Shown here: positions 43,707 to 53,959 of the stretch, in pieces
Layout: every line of letters starts with the position of its first letter
How positions within the stretch are numbered: position 1 is the first letter of the stretch
NCBI RefSeq assembly: GCF_000090795.2
Contig: NW_003546249.1
Span: 567,607 to 631,606 of the forward strand
DNA length: 64,000 bases
Reading direction: 5' to 3'
From: Amphimedon queenslandica
Lineage: Eukaryota > Porifera > Demospongiae > Haplosclerida > Niphatidae
The notes under the pieces: model-generated
Told to the model about the DNA's origin: nothing
Database searches by the model: none
Seen by the model: only the letters and a program-made list of their open reading frames with translations
Program-made: the position numbers and the translations under genes

Positions 43707-45201
43707 TTATTCAATAGCAGAAGTGTCAGCACTTAAAATACCGCTTTTACGAAATCCATTAATGGCTCTTTGTTGCCTTTGCTATAAAGAACTCCAGGTG
43801 GATATTATCCAGTTGGCACTTGCATTTTTTAAAAGAGTTGTTGGCATTTCTACTTTTAAATCACTGACATCTACATTGTTCTGCATTTGCTTTTGAACTT
43901 CAGCAACATACCATCGCTGAAAGTGTTTCTTCATGTCATCCTTAAATGGTTTGTTAATGGACACATCCAGCGGCTGCAATTTGTTTGTACAACTTGCAGG
44001 TACTTTTATAGGGATAATGTTGTTACTTTCCAGTAATGAAAAGATAGCCGGTGTAGTTTCTCTCTTAAATGAATCGAAAATGGCCAATGCAGGGCAGTCA
44101 TTTCCTAGCTTCGATGATTCTTTTTTAAGACACAAATGGGACAATTACCATCTCTATGTAATGTTTCATCGTGATTTCCTTTGACCAGTGATTTGGACTA
44201 TGCCACACATCCCAGTCTTTCGGAAATGTAAGATTAGGGTGACATCGAGTGGTCTTTCCTTCATATATTATTTGAGGAGGATGTTCTCCAATGATTGAAA
44301 TTGCCAAGACTGCCGTAATTTGCCTCTTATCATCAGACTTTGTAATTGGTATAATTTTGTCTTTCTCACGATTCATTGTCCATTGTCCCGTTGGTATGTA
44401 GTGTACAGCAGTTTTGTCCCAATTTGAAAATTAGCTCAGTAGGAATGTCATTCATCAACACATCAGCCATGATATCACTTAAAAATTCTTCTTGTACCTC
44501 ATTGAAGTGAGCAATCGTCGCCTTACCAGCATTTGATCCTTTTCTCTTAACGTATCCCATTTGTGAAAACAGAGTTTTTACCCAGCCTTTGGTAATTTCG
44601 ACATATCATCCATGTTCTTTCAGCAATGAAGGATCCTTAGCAGCATGATGCCCTTTGTAGCAGAGATAACAATACTAGTGTTAACAACACCTCCTGCACT
44701 TCTCAATGCATTTATATAATATTGTACAACACAATCCAGATTCCCTAGTAACAATGGCCTTCGACTTGGATGCTTAGGTAGAGCAACTATGGACTTAGAT
44801 TGTTGAGCTGAGGCAGCACATAAGTACTCCTTGAATCTTCTAGCAATATATTCTGGTACATTTCTTCGAAGAACCTTCGAATAGTGGCGACTCGCTCTAA
44901 TAGGGCCTTGTTCAACTGTGTATTTACCTATCCGGGCCCTTTCTTCTGGCGTGTAATCTTAATACTTCGGCCGTTTTGATATTTTTTCAACTTCCATGTA
45001 TTGTTCAGATAAAGTACGTTTCACAGATTCATTCACCTTCGCAAGTTCATTATTAGAGAGGGACAGTACCTTTTCTGGAAGATTGTGTTCACCTGATTTA
45101 GACACTGGCTTAATGCAAATCGATATGATACAACATAGCCTTATTATCAGTGCATTCAGGTTCACTGTCACATAATTTCTGACTTTCTGCATTATTTTCA
45201 T
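43707..45201 (-). pseudogene. pogo/Tigger-like DDE transposase
   Basis: Minus strand. From 45201: a coiled acidic/basic region (SLSNNELAKVNESVKR), YTPEERARIGKYTVEQGP, RRNVPEYIARRFKEYL, a LLLGNLDCVVQYYINALR helix, GGVVNTSIVISATKGI, MGYVKRKGSNAGK (44550), DDKRQITAVLAISIIGEHPP with YEGKTTRCHP (44280), HWSKEITMKHYIE, CPALAIFDSFK (second catalytic Asp, 44095), NIIPIKVPASCTNKLQPLDVSIN (43985, read as PASCTNKLQPLD), and INGFRKSGIL near the end. This is the DDE_1 order of pogo-type transposases, which cut and paste DNA at TA. Several stops and shifts break it. Terminal repeats were not found. Confidence 0.75.
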
Positions 45202-46913
45202 CGATTATAGCGTTTTCTTCTTCCACTGTCTCATCATCTAATTCTTTTAAAATTCAACAGGCTGCAACCATATCACTACCATTATTGGTTCGTATTCGAA
45301 GTGCATCTAACTTTGACGTATCAATTTTCCACTCTTAAGCAATAGTTTAGACAAGCTCATCGTTTGACAGCAAGGCATATTGAATGGCATTTGTTTCCTA
45401 AAAGGTATTGGCCAATGAATGATGTAGTCTTCTCAATTTTTACCAGATATCTGCACAAAGATTGATTAATTTTTCTGCTTAATTTTTTACGATGTGGAAC
45501 TCAGTACCCTTCTGTTGAAAGTAAACAGCAAAACTGAACTCTTGGTTGTCAACTTTTGGTACAGGAACATTTAAAGTCAACACAACTAGCTATTTTCTTA
45601 GTGAACTTAGTAGCTTCTTCATTATGCTCCACACTATCTTCAAGGCAAAATTGTGTCATACAATTCAGTACTTAATTTTGAGATTGCTTTTTTCTGCCTC
45701 TTCCACTTCCTTGTAAATGTTAGGGTGCTGCTTTTGTAAATGTGTTATTAAATTTGTGGCAAAAATTTCCCTGAGCTCCTTGCCACATCTTTCTTGTCTT
45801 CTGGATCATACAGACACTTCAGTATTTGACTCCCTTATGTGGTTGATGTAATTCCACACCATGCTTTATTGGGCATGGCAACAGAAGCTTTATTTGCAGA
45901 GAATGTAGGACACAGTTGAGTTTTGAGCAAAAATTGTGAAGTTCAATTGCATTCCATTGGCATCATGTGATGCAAAATGGCCAAAATTTTCCAATTGTAT
46001 TACTTGTAACAAAACTTTAGAGCATTACAATAGAGTCAGAGAGACTTTTATTAATTCAAGAGAAACTATGAAATTTGCTGTGATTTTCTGCATCTTAATC
46101 TAGTGAAGATTGATTTATTTCCTGATGTAAATAAGAGGATCAAAGTTAAGACTAACTGTCTCTTTGTCCTTATATATAATGAAAGAAATGTTCTTCATAC
46201 AATGGTGATTATAACAAACATTAAGGGTTATCAAAAATTACTCTAATTTCTGCAGCCATAGCTAGTTTTGCCATACACTTATGAGAAAGTTGCAATTTTG
46301 CATTATGTGTTACAATTGAGTGCAATTGAAGTTTGCAATTATTGCTCAAATTTCAAACCTTGTCCTACCTCCTCTGCTTTAGCCGTAGCTTAAATTTCTG
46401 CCATAAAGACTTAATTTGAATTAAAAACTGTGTAGTTTCATTTCGTTTCTAATTGCAGTCTTAAAATACTTTATTCTCATTCTAGTTCATAAAGAAATAA
46501 TATACTATTTTCGTTCCAGTTGTAGTTATCTCGTACCCTGTGATAGTTCAAGTTCTAGTTTCTGAAGTGCTACTGAAGTACTAGTTTCACTAAAAGGTGT
46601 TAACAGTCTTAGAGTAAACAGACAAATATTTAATAGGAGCAAGTCTGAGCAAGCTCATGCACAAGAGAAGCAACATTTGTGGTTGTTTGATGGGCAGTGT
46701 TCATAACCAAATTGACAATAAATTTAATCATTTCAGTTATGAAGTGAAATGATACAGGATCGTTACAGAACTTCTGAGTGTAGACTAAGGCCACTCTCGC
46801 TTGACAACTAGCAATTCTCCAATCATTTGCATTTCCATGCAATTGACAGAAACAAATTGAGCTCTTGATTAATTATTCATAATAATAAATATCAATTGAT
46901 GCATGTAATTATA
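45202..46913. other. Upstream remains of the pogo-like gene, then spacer
   Basis: The minus strand between about 45960 and 45210 still reads protein-like blocks in mixed frames (SKLDALRIRTNNGSDMVAAC; LYDPEDKKDVARSSGKF), possibly a zinc-finger N-terminus of the same gene. The rest, to 46913, shows no feature. Confidence 0.35.
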
Positions 46914-47680
46914 ATGTCAGGTGCCAGTGCAGCTGTCTTTGTAATAAAATGGGCTTCCAGGAAACACAAAGAAGCTGATAGTTTTAAGAGGACTGTTGAA
47001 GAAGCAGAATTTTGAGTGTACAAAAGAGAAATGGTGGCAGAGTATGTGGATTGTGAGTCAGTGAAGACAAAGTATGAGGACATCTAAGTTCTAATGAGCC
47101 AAGACTTGGCAGAGACAATGGAAGAGGCTATAGAGACAACTTCTTGGAGGACAATTGCCTTACCAGAAGTCCAGAGCTCAAATAACTAAGATATAAACTG
47201 CTAAACTTAAGGCTGTACGCATTCAATTTAGAGAAGCAGTGGATTTTTGACGAAGTGGGCATTGAAGAGTGGTGCTACTTTATTATGAGTTGTGTGAGAA
47301 GATATTTGGTAGTTCCCCAGCAACAGGGGAAATTGAAAATGGGTTTGAAAGCACAGATATTGTATTGACAATCTTGCACTCTCCTTTTGTAACAAAACTG
47401 ATCAAAGTAAATGATATTCAAAATTTTAATACAGATGATGAATCTGACACTTCAACAAAGAGAATGAAGTCGCTAGATAAAAACTAAGTACATACATTCA
47501 TAAATACATGAAAAGTAAACTTTCTGTTGACACTCAGTTGTTTGTGTGTGTGTAAAAGAACTAGCTTTAAAGGGACAAATGGTAGAGCAGTTGGACGGTC
47601 AATTCAGCAAAACTATGACTAAAATTACAGACAAGTTAGCTAACTCTATTTCTGAGGGATTTATTGTATTGAAGCGTTAG
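46914..47680 (+). pseudogene. Harbinger-type accessory (Myb/SANT-like) protein
   Basis: The + strand starts MSGASAAVFVIKW and continues KRTVEEAEF, KREMVAEYVD, KTKYEDI, then AVRIQFREAVD, VLLYYELCEKIFGSSPATG and GFESTDI (about 47270-47370), and ends with MKSKLSVDTQLFVC, MVEQLD and ITDKLANSISEGFIVLKR (stop at 47678-47680). I recall this protein type as the DNA-binding partner of PIF/Harbinger transposases, which need two proteins. Stops in the first third break it. Its transposase partner may be the family at 63214, though 15 kb lies between. Confidence 0.5.
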
Positions 47681-47719
47681 ATGGCACCTTGACCACCAGC
47701 GACTCCCTATTACTATTCA

Positions 47720-48124
47720 GGTGGATTTTTTTGGATGGCAGCCGTTTTTATAATTTTAAAAAACTTATAATTGTTACATCTTACATTGTACAGGTTTATA
47801 ACGGCATAGATGAGCTCTTCTTTATTGTCCTTGTACCTTTACAGTGGACTATTGTAGCAGGACCATTTCTGAAGAACTGGCCTAAATTTAAATTTCTACT
47901 AAATTCTTTAAACTTTTTCTTTTTTTAAATTGTTCTATTGGCCCTTTAAGAGACAGAGAACCGCTCAAGTTCACTTTTACATCACTCCTCAGGGTTTGGT
48001 CAAGAATGACAAAAGTACATGTAGTTTGAAAAAGAAGCAAGGACAGAGAACAAAATGCAAGACAATCTAGTTTCAGACACCACTTGGATTTGTGGTTTGA
48101 TGCCATTTTAATTTATGCACATGT
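47720..48124 (+). repeat. Dispersed ~405-base repeat, copy 1
   Basis: Shares with 50396-50818 the blocks ATGGCAGCCGTTTTTAT, GATGAGCTCT, GAACCGCTCAAGTT, TTTTACATCACTC and GCCATTTTAATTTATGC over its whole length, same orientation, at roughly 80 percent identity by eye. Confidence 0.85.
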
Positions 48125-48125
48125 G

Positions 48126-48395
48126 AATAAAAAACATTAAAACTGGGAATATAATAGGATTAAATTGGGAAAAAACTAATGAAACAAGACAGTACCCGCA
48201 AAATCCTACAACACTGCATGGAAGATAAAGGCTTCATAGTGCAATCATAGTTGGCTTTTTGGATAAATTTGCTCTGCTTCTGAGTAATAATGTTGCATAG
48301 AATTTTTACCACACCAGTTTGCAAGTACCCCCTTGTTTTTTTACTTAATTCTCAATTCAATCCTTCTATATTCCCACTTGTAATGTTTTTTATTT
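48126..48395. mobile_element. Inverted-repeat element following repeat copy 1
   Basis: Left AATAAAAAACATTAAAACTG and right TAATGTTTTTTATTT pair. The inner arms share AGGATT(A/G)AATTGG and ACACTGCAT-like blocks. More diverged than the copy at 50895. Confidence 0.65.
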
Positions 48396-48869
48396 ATCAA
48401 GATCATCAATTTCCTCAGATGTACAGCCATTACCCCAGTGGTAATTTCACCTTTTCACAAGCATTTAATCTTGATTCTCCATAACTGGTATTAATAACCC
48501 ATATCAATTATGCTAGTACAACATTATCATGCAGTATACATGTAGCTACTAATCCTGTAATTATTATTATTATTATTATAAAAAATACACTTAATGTATC
48601 CGGTATACATGTACCTGTATATATGTGATCATAATTGAGAAAAGGTACCTTATGGCATATAGGAAAATTGGTCATTAAAGCCTTAAAAATCCAACTTCCT
48701 GATGTTTTACCATAACATTACTGCAGAGGACGTACAAAGTTACTATGTAACTGTTAGAAACAGTGTTTCTCTAACAGAGCACTCACAGGTTGATATTTTT
48801 TGTGATAATGATGAATTTAAAAATCTGCTATAAGATACCTTTTGTCAATTATGGTCACATATATTTATA

Positions 48870-49206
48870 GTATAGTGAGTAGGTGCACCAAAGGCGCCGC
48901 CACTACGGTGTATCTCATGTAGCACACTTCCAGTTCATACAGCACAGTTTGTAGTCCTTACAGCACTGATTATGATTTCCTGTTGTATCCGCCCCCCAAC
49001 TTAAAGCAACACGAAGTAGAAGTCTAGAAGACTCTGCGAGCAGATAGTACCATCTCTTTTGGTTACTGACAGCTTCACTACTTAGAACCAGTGGAGGAGG
49101 TAACGGAGGGGGGGTCGGGTCGTTGTGCTCATCATGATAAAAACTGCCTCCTGTGATGAGCTCTGGCTGATGCTTCACGTCCCCGTGAGCCCAACACCTA
49201 CTCAGC
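48870..49206. mobile_element. Possible short MITE
   Basis: TGAGTAGGTG at 48871 and CACCTACTCA at 49190-49200 are exact reverse complements around a non-coding, GC-richer stretch. A minus frame with PPPLPPP inside has no recognised family. Confidence 0.3.
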
Positions 49207-50050
49207 AGATCAAGTACTTATGACACGGCCCTCCTCAAATCATCCAATTTGTTGCCAACATTGGCCACGTGGATGAGACACAACTTTTGGTTTTTTTGGC
49301 TATTATTCATTTGAATTTTTGTACTCAACTAAAGAATATAAAGTGAACTATCATTTCTGAGACAAAAAACTGGCTTGCCCTATTTATGAAACACTTCCGT
49401 GTAATGGTTTCATGCTTTCTGTTGTTATTGTGACCTGTGCTCAGTACCACCAATTTTTTTGCCATTCAATAAAAGAAAGTATTGACGAGTTCTATGTGAT
49501 GAAATGGATGTAACACTTCAGATGCTCACAATTTTTGCTAATCTAGAGCCTTACTTGTCCATTATCGCAAATCTCTCAGAAGTAATTGTCTCAAGTTTTG
49601 AGTAGCTTTGGTGTTTATGATTAAATTCATTATGCACAGGTGTAGTAGCTAATCCATGCAATGAGTTTTAGGATGATCATTTTTCTTGATTCTAAAAATG
49701 AATCTCTGACCAAGCTCACAACATTGGCTACAACTGTTATAATAGTTTTCCAATTTTTCAGGCTCACAGATTTAATCCCACCCATTGTGTGTTTCTTCCT
49801 GAAAGATGCCTTTGCTGGCACAGGCATTGTTTGTCTTTTGTTTTTTTTTCTTTATCTCTTCCTAATATCATAGTCAGCAGCCTGTTACATACTGTACATG
49901 TAAGTAGCCTATTGCTACAGCACGTGCAGAATTCTTTTTTGCCATTAGCAACTTTGTTTTGGGTTTTATTTCGCAATGAATGAACTTCTATAGCACAAGA
50001 AACAGGAAATATTGTCAAAAAAGCACATTTACATTAATTATAATGATATA
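49207..50050. other. Spacer, no gene seen
   Basis: Frames on both strands are open for up to about 84 codons (for example 49764-50018 minus) but match nothing I know. May include the 3' part of the Tc1 element that follows. Confidence 0.35.
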
Positions 50051-50395
50051 CATGCATAAAACGTACTTAAAATTTATGCCATAAATTTTCAATTGGATTC
50101 AGATCTGGAGACTCTGGAGGAGTAAGCTACCATGAACTCTGTTGTCTATTAAAAAAGCCATCACATCATTAAAAGTACATGTATGCTTAGGATCATTATC
50201 AGCTGAAAGATGCTAGCCATCTGACCTCATGTATAATTGGGACAGTACCCTTTCATTATCTCATCAAAAATGCAAATTCCAGTGCTCCCACGTTTGCTAA
50301 ACTACAGATAGCCCACACATAGACTTTTGTCAGATGCTTCGACCTAAAACTTGCATTGTAATATTATATAGGCAGTAGCCTATATGTAGGATTGA

Positions 50396-50818
50396 GGTTG
50401 ATTTCTCAAGATGGCAGCCGTTTTTATGATTTTCAGACACTTATAACTCTTTTATCTTACGTTGTACAGCCTTATAAATGGCTTAGATGAGCTCTCCTTC
50501 ACTGAGCGATTCTCCTGGTACCTTTAAAGTGAACTGTAATGTAGTGGGAGCATTTCTGGAGAACAGGCCTAAATTCAAATTTCTACAAAATTCTTCAGAC
50601 TTTTTTTTCTTCTTTCATCTTTTTCTATGCACCGGATAATCTTTTAATCCAGTGAACCGCTCAAGTTGGCTTTTACATCACTCTTCTGGGCTTGGGTCAA
50701 GGACCACAAAGGTAGTTTCAAAAAGAAGCAAAGACAGGGAGCAAAATGGAAGACAAAATCCAGCTGCAGACACCACGTGGGTTTGTGGTTTGACGCCATT
50801 TTAATTTATGCGCACGTA
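50396..50818 (+). repeat. Dispersed ~405-base repeat, copy 2
   Basis: Direct repeat of 47720-48124, lying inside the split Tc1 gene. Confidence 0.85.
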
Positions 50819-50894
50819 ATCAGTATAAATATAATTAACCTAACCACACAATCATAACAGTATGTAATTTATCACATTAAGAAAAAAGAATGGA

Positions 50895-51207
50895 AACAAG
50901 TAAATAAAAAAACATTAAAAATGGGAAAATAGTAGGATTGAATTGGGAAAAAGTAAGAAAACAAGAGGGTACTTGCAAACTGGTGTGATAAGAAATCCTA
51001 CACCACTGCATCAAAAATGAAGGCTTCTCATATAGTGCTATCATAGTTGGCTGTGAGGATAAATTGCTATGCTTTTGGGTAACAGTCTGCATGCAGTGGT
51101 GTAGGATTTCTTACCAGACCAGTTTGCAAGTACCCTCTTGTTTCTTTACTTTTTCCGAATTCAATCCTACTATTTTCCCATTTTCAATGTTTTTTTATTT
51201 ACTTGTT
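50895..51207. mobile_element. Inverted-repeat element following repeat copy 2
   Basis: Left arm 50895-51011 and right arm 51091-51207 are close reverse complements (outer AACAAGTAAATAAAAAAAC, inner CACTGCAT / ATGCAGTG). End bases match the foldback element at 14662. No coding. Confidence 0.85.
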
Positions 51208-51640
51208 ATTTATTACAGTACACAAATCTATACCTACCTTGTTTTCAAACAAGGAGCTCAGCCTTTTTTCCTGCAGCAGAAACGTCTTGTGATTCCATTT
51301 GTATTGAGCACTCATCAGTACAAATAACGATCAGAAACTCAAGATCCTTGTGCTGTAATGTCCATTCTATTCTCTACCTTTTTCTGACATCTCTGACGTG
51401 TGGCAATAAGCACTACCACTAAAAGTCCATCCCAGGGATCTTCTACAGCACAACACTGTTTTTAAAGATACATTGTAGCCATGCCTCAGTAGCAATACGA
51501 GGAGCTGGTGAGCAGAAGTTTTGTTATCTAGATCCATTTGTTCATCAACAATCTTGACTTCTGCCTTACTTTCGAAGGCCTTCACTACCAGTTCTACGTA
51601 ACATGCATTTGCACAGAAAAATTCATCAAAAAGTTATGAA

Positions 51641-52070
51641 ATCCTTTTCTAGATACTTATATCCCTTGGTCCAGCAGCTTCCTTTAAACAGTTGGTATTT
51701 TATAGCCCTTGCTTTGGTAATGGAGCATCCTCATCTTTTGGTAGTTAGTGAACACCATTTTCCTGTTAGGTTTACAGGTTCACATAGACATAATGTCAGG
51801 GAGAACTGATATTATTGTAACCCAATTGCTTGGGTGACTTGTTTTCATAGCAAAAATAGTGTATAAAGGAACCACTAAACCAATATGATAGCTTGAGTTG
51901 TACAATCCAGTAACAGTGCAAAACATGAGCTTTTTTCCTTCTACTGTACACTACATTTAATAAATGCAGCGAAAATTACATGTGTATTGTATTCAAACCA
52001 AATTATTGTTTAATTTTGACTGTGTAACATTAATACCACATCCACTTTAAATGGAAACTCTATCATTAAT
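51641..52070. other. Spacer, no gene seen
   Basis: May include the N-terminal helix-turn-helix part of the Tc1 gene on the minus strand, too diverged to read. Confidence 0.3.
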
Positions 52071-52170
52071 TTTTAGGAAGTAGAAAGCATATGAGGTCGT
52101 AGATTGAAAGATGGTGAGCACCAATATTATGTCAAATGGAAATATGCTGAGGGGATGATGTAGAGGAAGC
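52071..52170 (+). pseudogene. Chromodomain-like fragment
   Basis: The + strand reads GRRLKDGEHQYYVKWKYAE, which has the YYVKWK core of chromodomains (methyl-lysine readers, also found at the end of some integrases). Only about 30 residues are visible and no neighbouring domain helps to say whether it came from a host gene or a mobile element. Confidence 0.4.
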
Positions 52171-52967
52171 TGGGTGGTCTAAACTGTTTTGATGCTATTT
52201 TACAGTTTGAGTGCTTCGGAAATAAGCAAAGCCATAAAAATGAGTTGAAGAATTGTAAACTAACAAAATTATGACAATCAAATTTTTGTTGAGTGGTAAG
52301 CATGACCCTGCTACATTATAATTAAGCTTTTACGTTTGTATTTGTGATAATAGAAATAATCCTGTTAGCAGTTACTTGCTAAATCTGCCCCGTGACATAC
52401 TCAACAGGATTGCTTACTTAATAAATGTTTGTTTATATTCCATTATTCCTAGTCCGTGTACATGTGTTTAATAGGAAGAAGCTTTTATAAGAGTGGGAAA
52501 CTTTTCTGTCAGGCCCCGTAGGTCTCACCCAGCGGGCCTTCTTCACATTCTATCTGGGTATTCGACCATTTAAATCTCCAGGAATGCTTAAAGCCTGTTA
52601 CCATACCTGTAGAATTGAAGTATGCTTGTTTCTAAGTGTCTTCTAATATCATAGTATTAATTTTAGGTGCAAGATTGCTGACACAAATGAAAAGTTTAGA
52701 TACTTTATTGATGCGATGCAACACTATTTTTTAGAAAAAGCTGTTATCAACACGTCTGAAATTACTTTGTACTCAAAAGTCACTCTAATCTTGTGGATGG
52801 TGAGAAAAGATATACCAAGTTAGCGCTTAATATTGCATGATTTTTAGAAGATATCCATCTAGCACTCAGAAGACAAGGATTGAGGTCATGTTCTTGGGAC
52901 TTAAGTTAATCTATTTTAAGCACAAGTAATTGAGTGCATTGATTAGTAGTGCTAGTTAAAGCACTAG
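52171..52967. other. Spacer, no gene seen
   Basis: No supportable feature. Confidence 0.35.
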
Positions 52968-53323
52968 AGATGTACCGATATGGGTTTATCTGATCTTCCG
53001 ATATTAACATAGCCATTACTGGCCAACACCGATACCAGTCTGATATTTTCTTTCCTACCTGAGAGGCACAGATTTATGCATGTAAAATGTGATTCCCAAT
53101 ATAATATTTTGTCTCATCTTCTAGTAGTCCCAGTCATTTTGATATTTATTGTATCAATAATTGTCTTAGAATTAATTGATTAACCCTTTATTCTCATGCA
53201 TATGGCCATGTGTTGCTACATCTGCCAGATGCATGCAAAAAAACTGATAACAGATACTATAAAAATTGCGCCGATACGCCTATATCTGATATGCCGATTT
53301 CATTATCGGGACATCTGTATGAG
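52968..53323. mobile_element. hAT-like MITE
   Basis: Left end AGAGATGTACCGATA and reverse-complemented right end CAGATGTCCCGATAATG match the ATCGGTRCATCTCT-type terminus seen in many hAT elements. Inner blocks repeat CCGATA/TATCGG. The 8-base target duplication is not clear. Non-coding. Confidence 0.6.
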
Positions 53324-53959
53324 GCACTTACCACTTTTAAGCTTTTTAAAGCAACTTATATCTTATTACAGTTAAATATTCTAGTCTCGGTAGCTAGAAA
53401 ATTCAATCTGTAATTTTTTGGAATATAAACGTGTTCTTAATATTATGTATATCAACTTTGAACTGATTTTAAAAATTGTTTTTTTATAAATTTATGATGC
53501 ATGCTGTTTAGATCAATTTAGCATGCTATGTAAAAAACTTAGTGTCTTTTTGTACTGCAGTTGTGTCACAATTATTTAAGACTTTCATGTAATTGCATGC
53601 AACACAAGCCAAACTTTCTAAAAAGAATTTAAGATGTGTCCTGCACTTGCTCAAATGCGCAGCTTACTGCATGGCTTTTCAGACAAATGTAAAACACATA
53701 CTGTGCTTCTTATCTTGTAATGGAGCTAATGCTTAAAATGGTGCTTCAATTATTCTTAATTAATTGTGTTAGGTATACTTTGGCGGCTGCAGAAGTCCAA
53801 CTCAGCCTAGGCATTTCTAATTAATGGGGTGTGGTAAAAGGGTTAAATAGCATTGTTTAAACAATAAATGAATTATAAATACTTGTTTTACAATGAGTTA
53901 CATACCAGGATCATGAGCCAAAGTCTCTTTTCATTTAGCAACCACTTAATACCTTCATT
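53324..53959. other. Spacer, no gene seen
   Basis: A weak resemblance to the satellite signature near 53455 (TTTGAACTGATTTT) was noted. Nothing else. Confidence 0.3.

Larger units (their letters stand above)
50070..51640 (-). pseudogene. Tc1/mariner transposase, split by a composite insert
   Basis: Minus strand. The N-terminal half, 51640-51225, reads LLLRHGYNVSLKTVLCCRRS, LGWTFSGSAYC and CTDECSIQME, which includes the first catalytic Asp of Tc1 enzymes in a DE context. The second half, about 50360-50070, reads SKHLTKVYVWA, KRGSTGICIFDEIM, a DPKHT box (DNDPKHTS in the family, second Asp) and PESPDLNPIENLWHKF (the third acidic residue lies in the LNPIE box). Between the halves lie the 405-base repeat and an inverted-repeat element. 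Terminal repeats of the Tc1 copy were not identified. Stops and shifts are present in both halves. Confidence 0.8.

Noticed and set aside
43933-44184. Plus-strand frame over the pogo-type gene
   Set aside because: Shadow of the minus-strand transposase catalytic region.
48915-49178. Minus-strand Pro/Cys-containing 87-codon frame as a gene
   Set aside because: No family match, no splice partner, and it sits between short inverted repeats that suggest a MITE.
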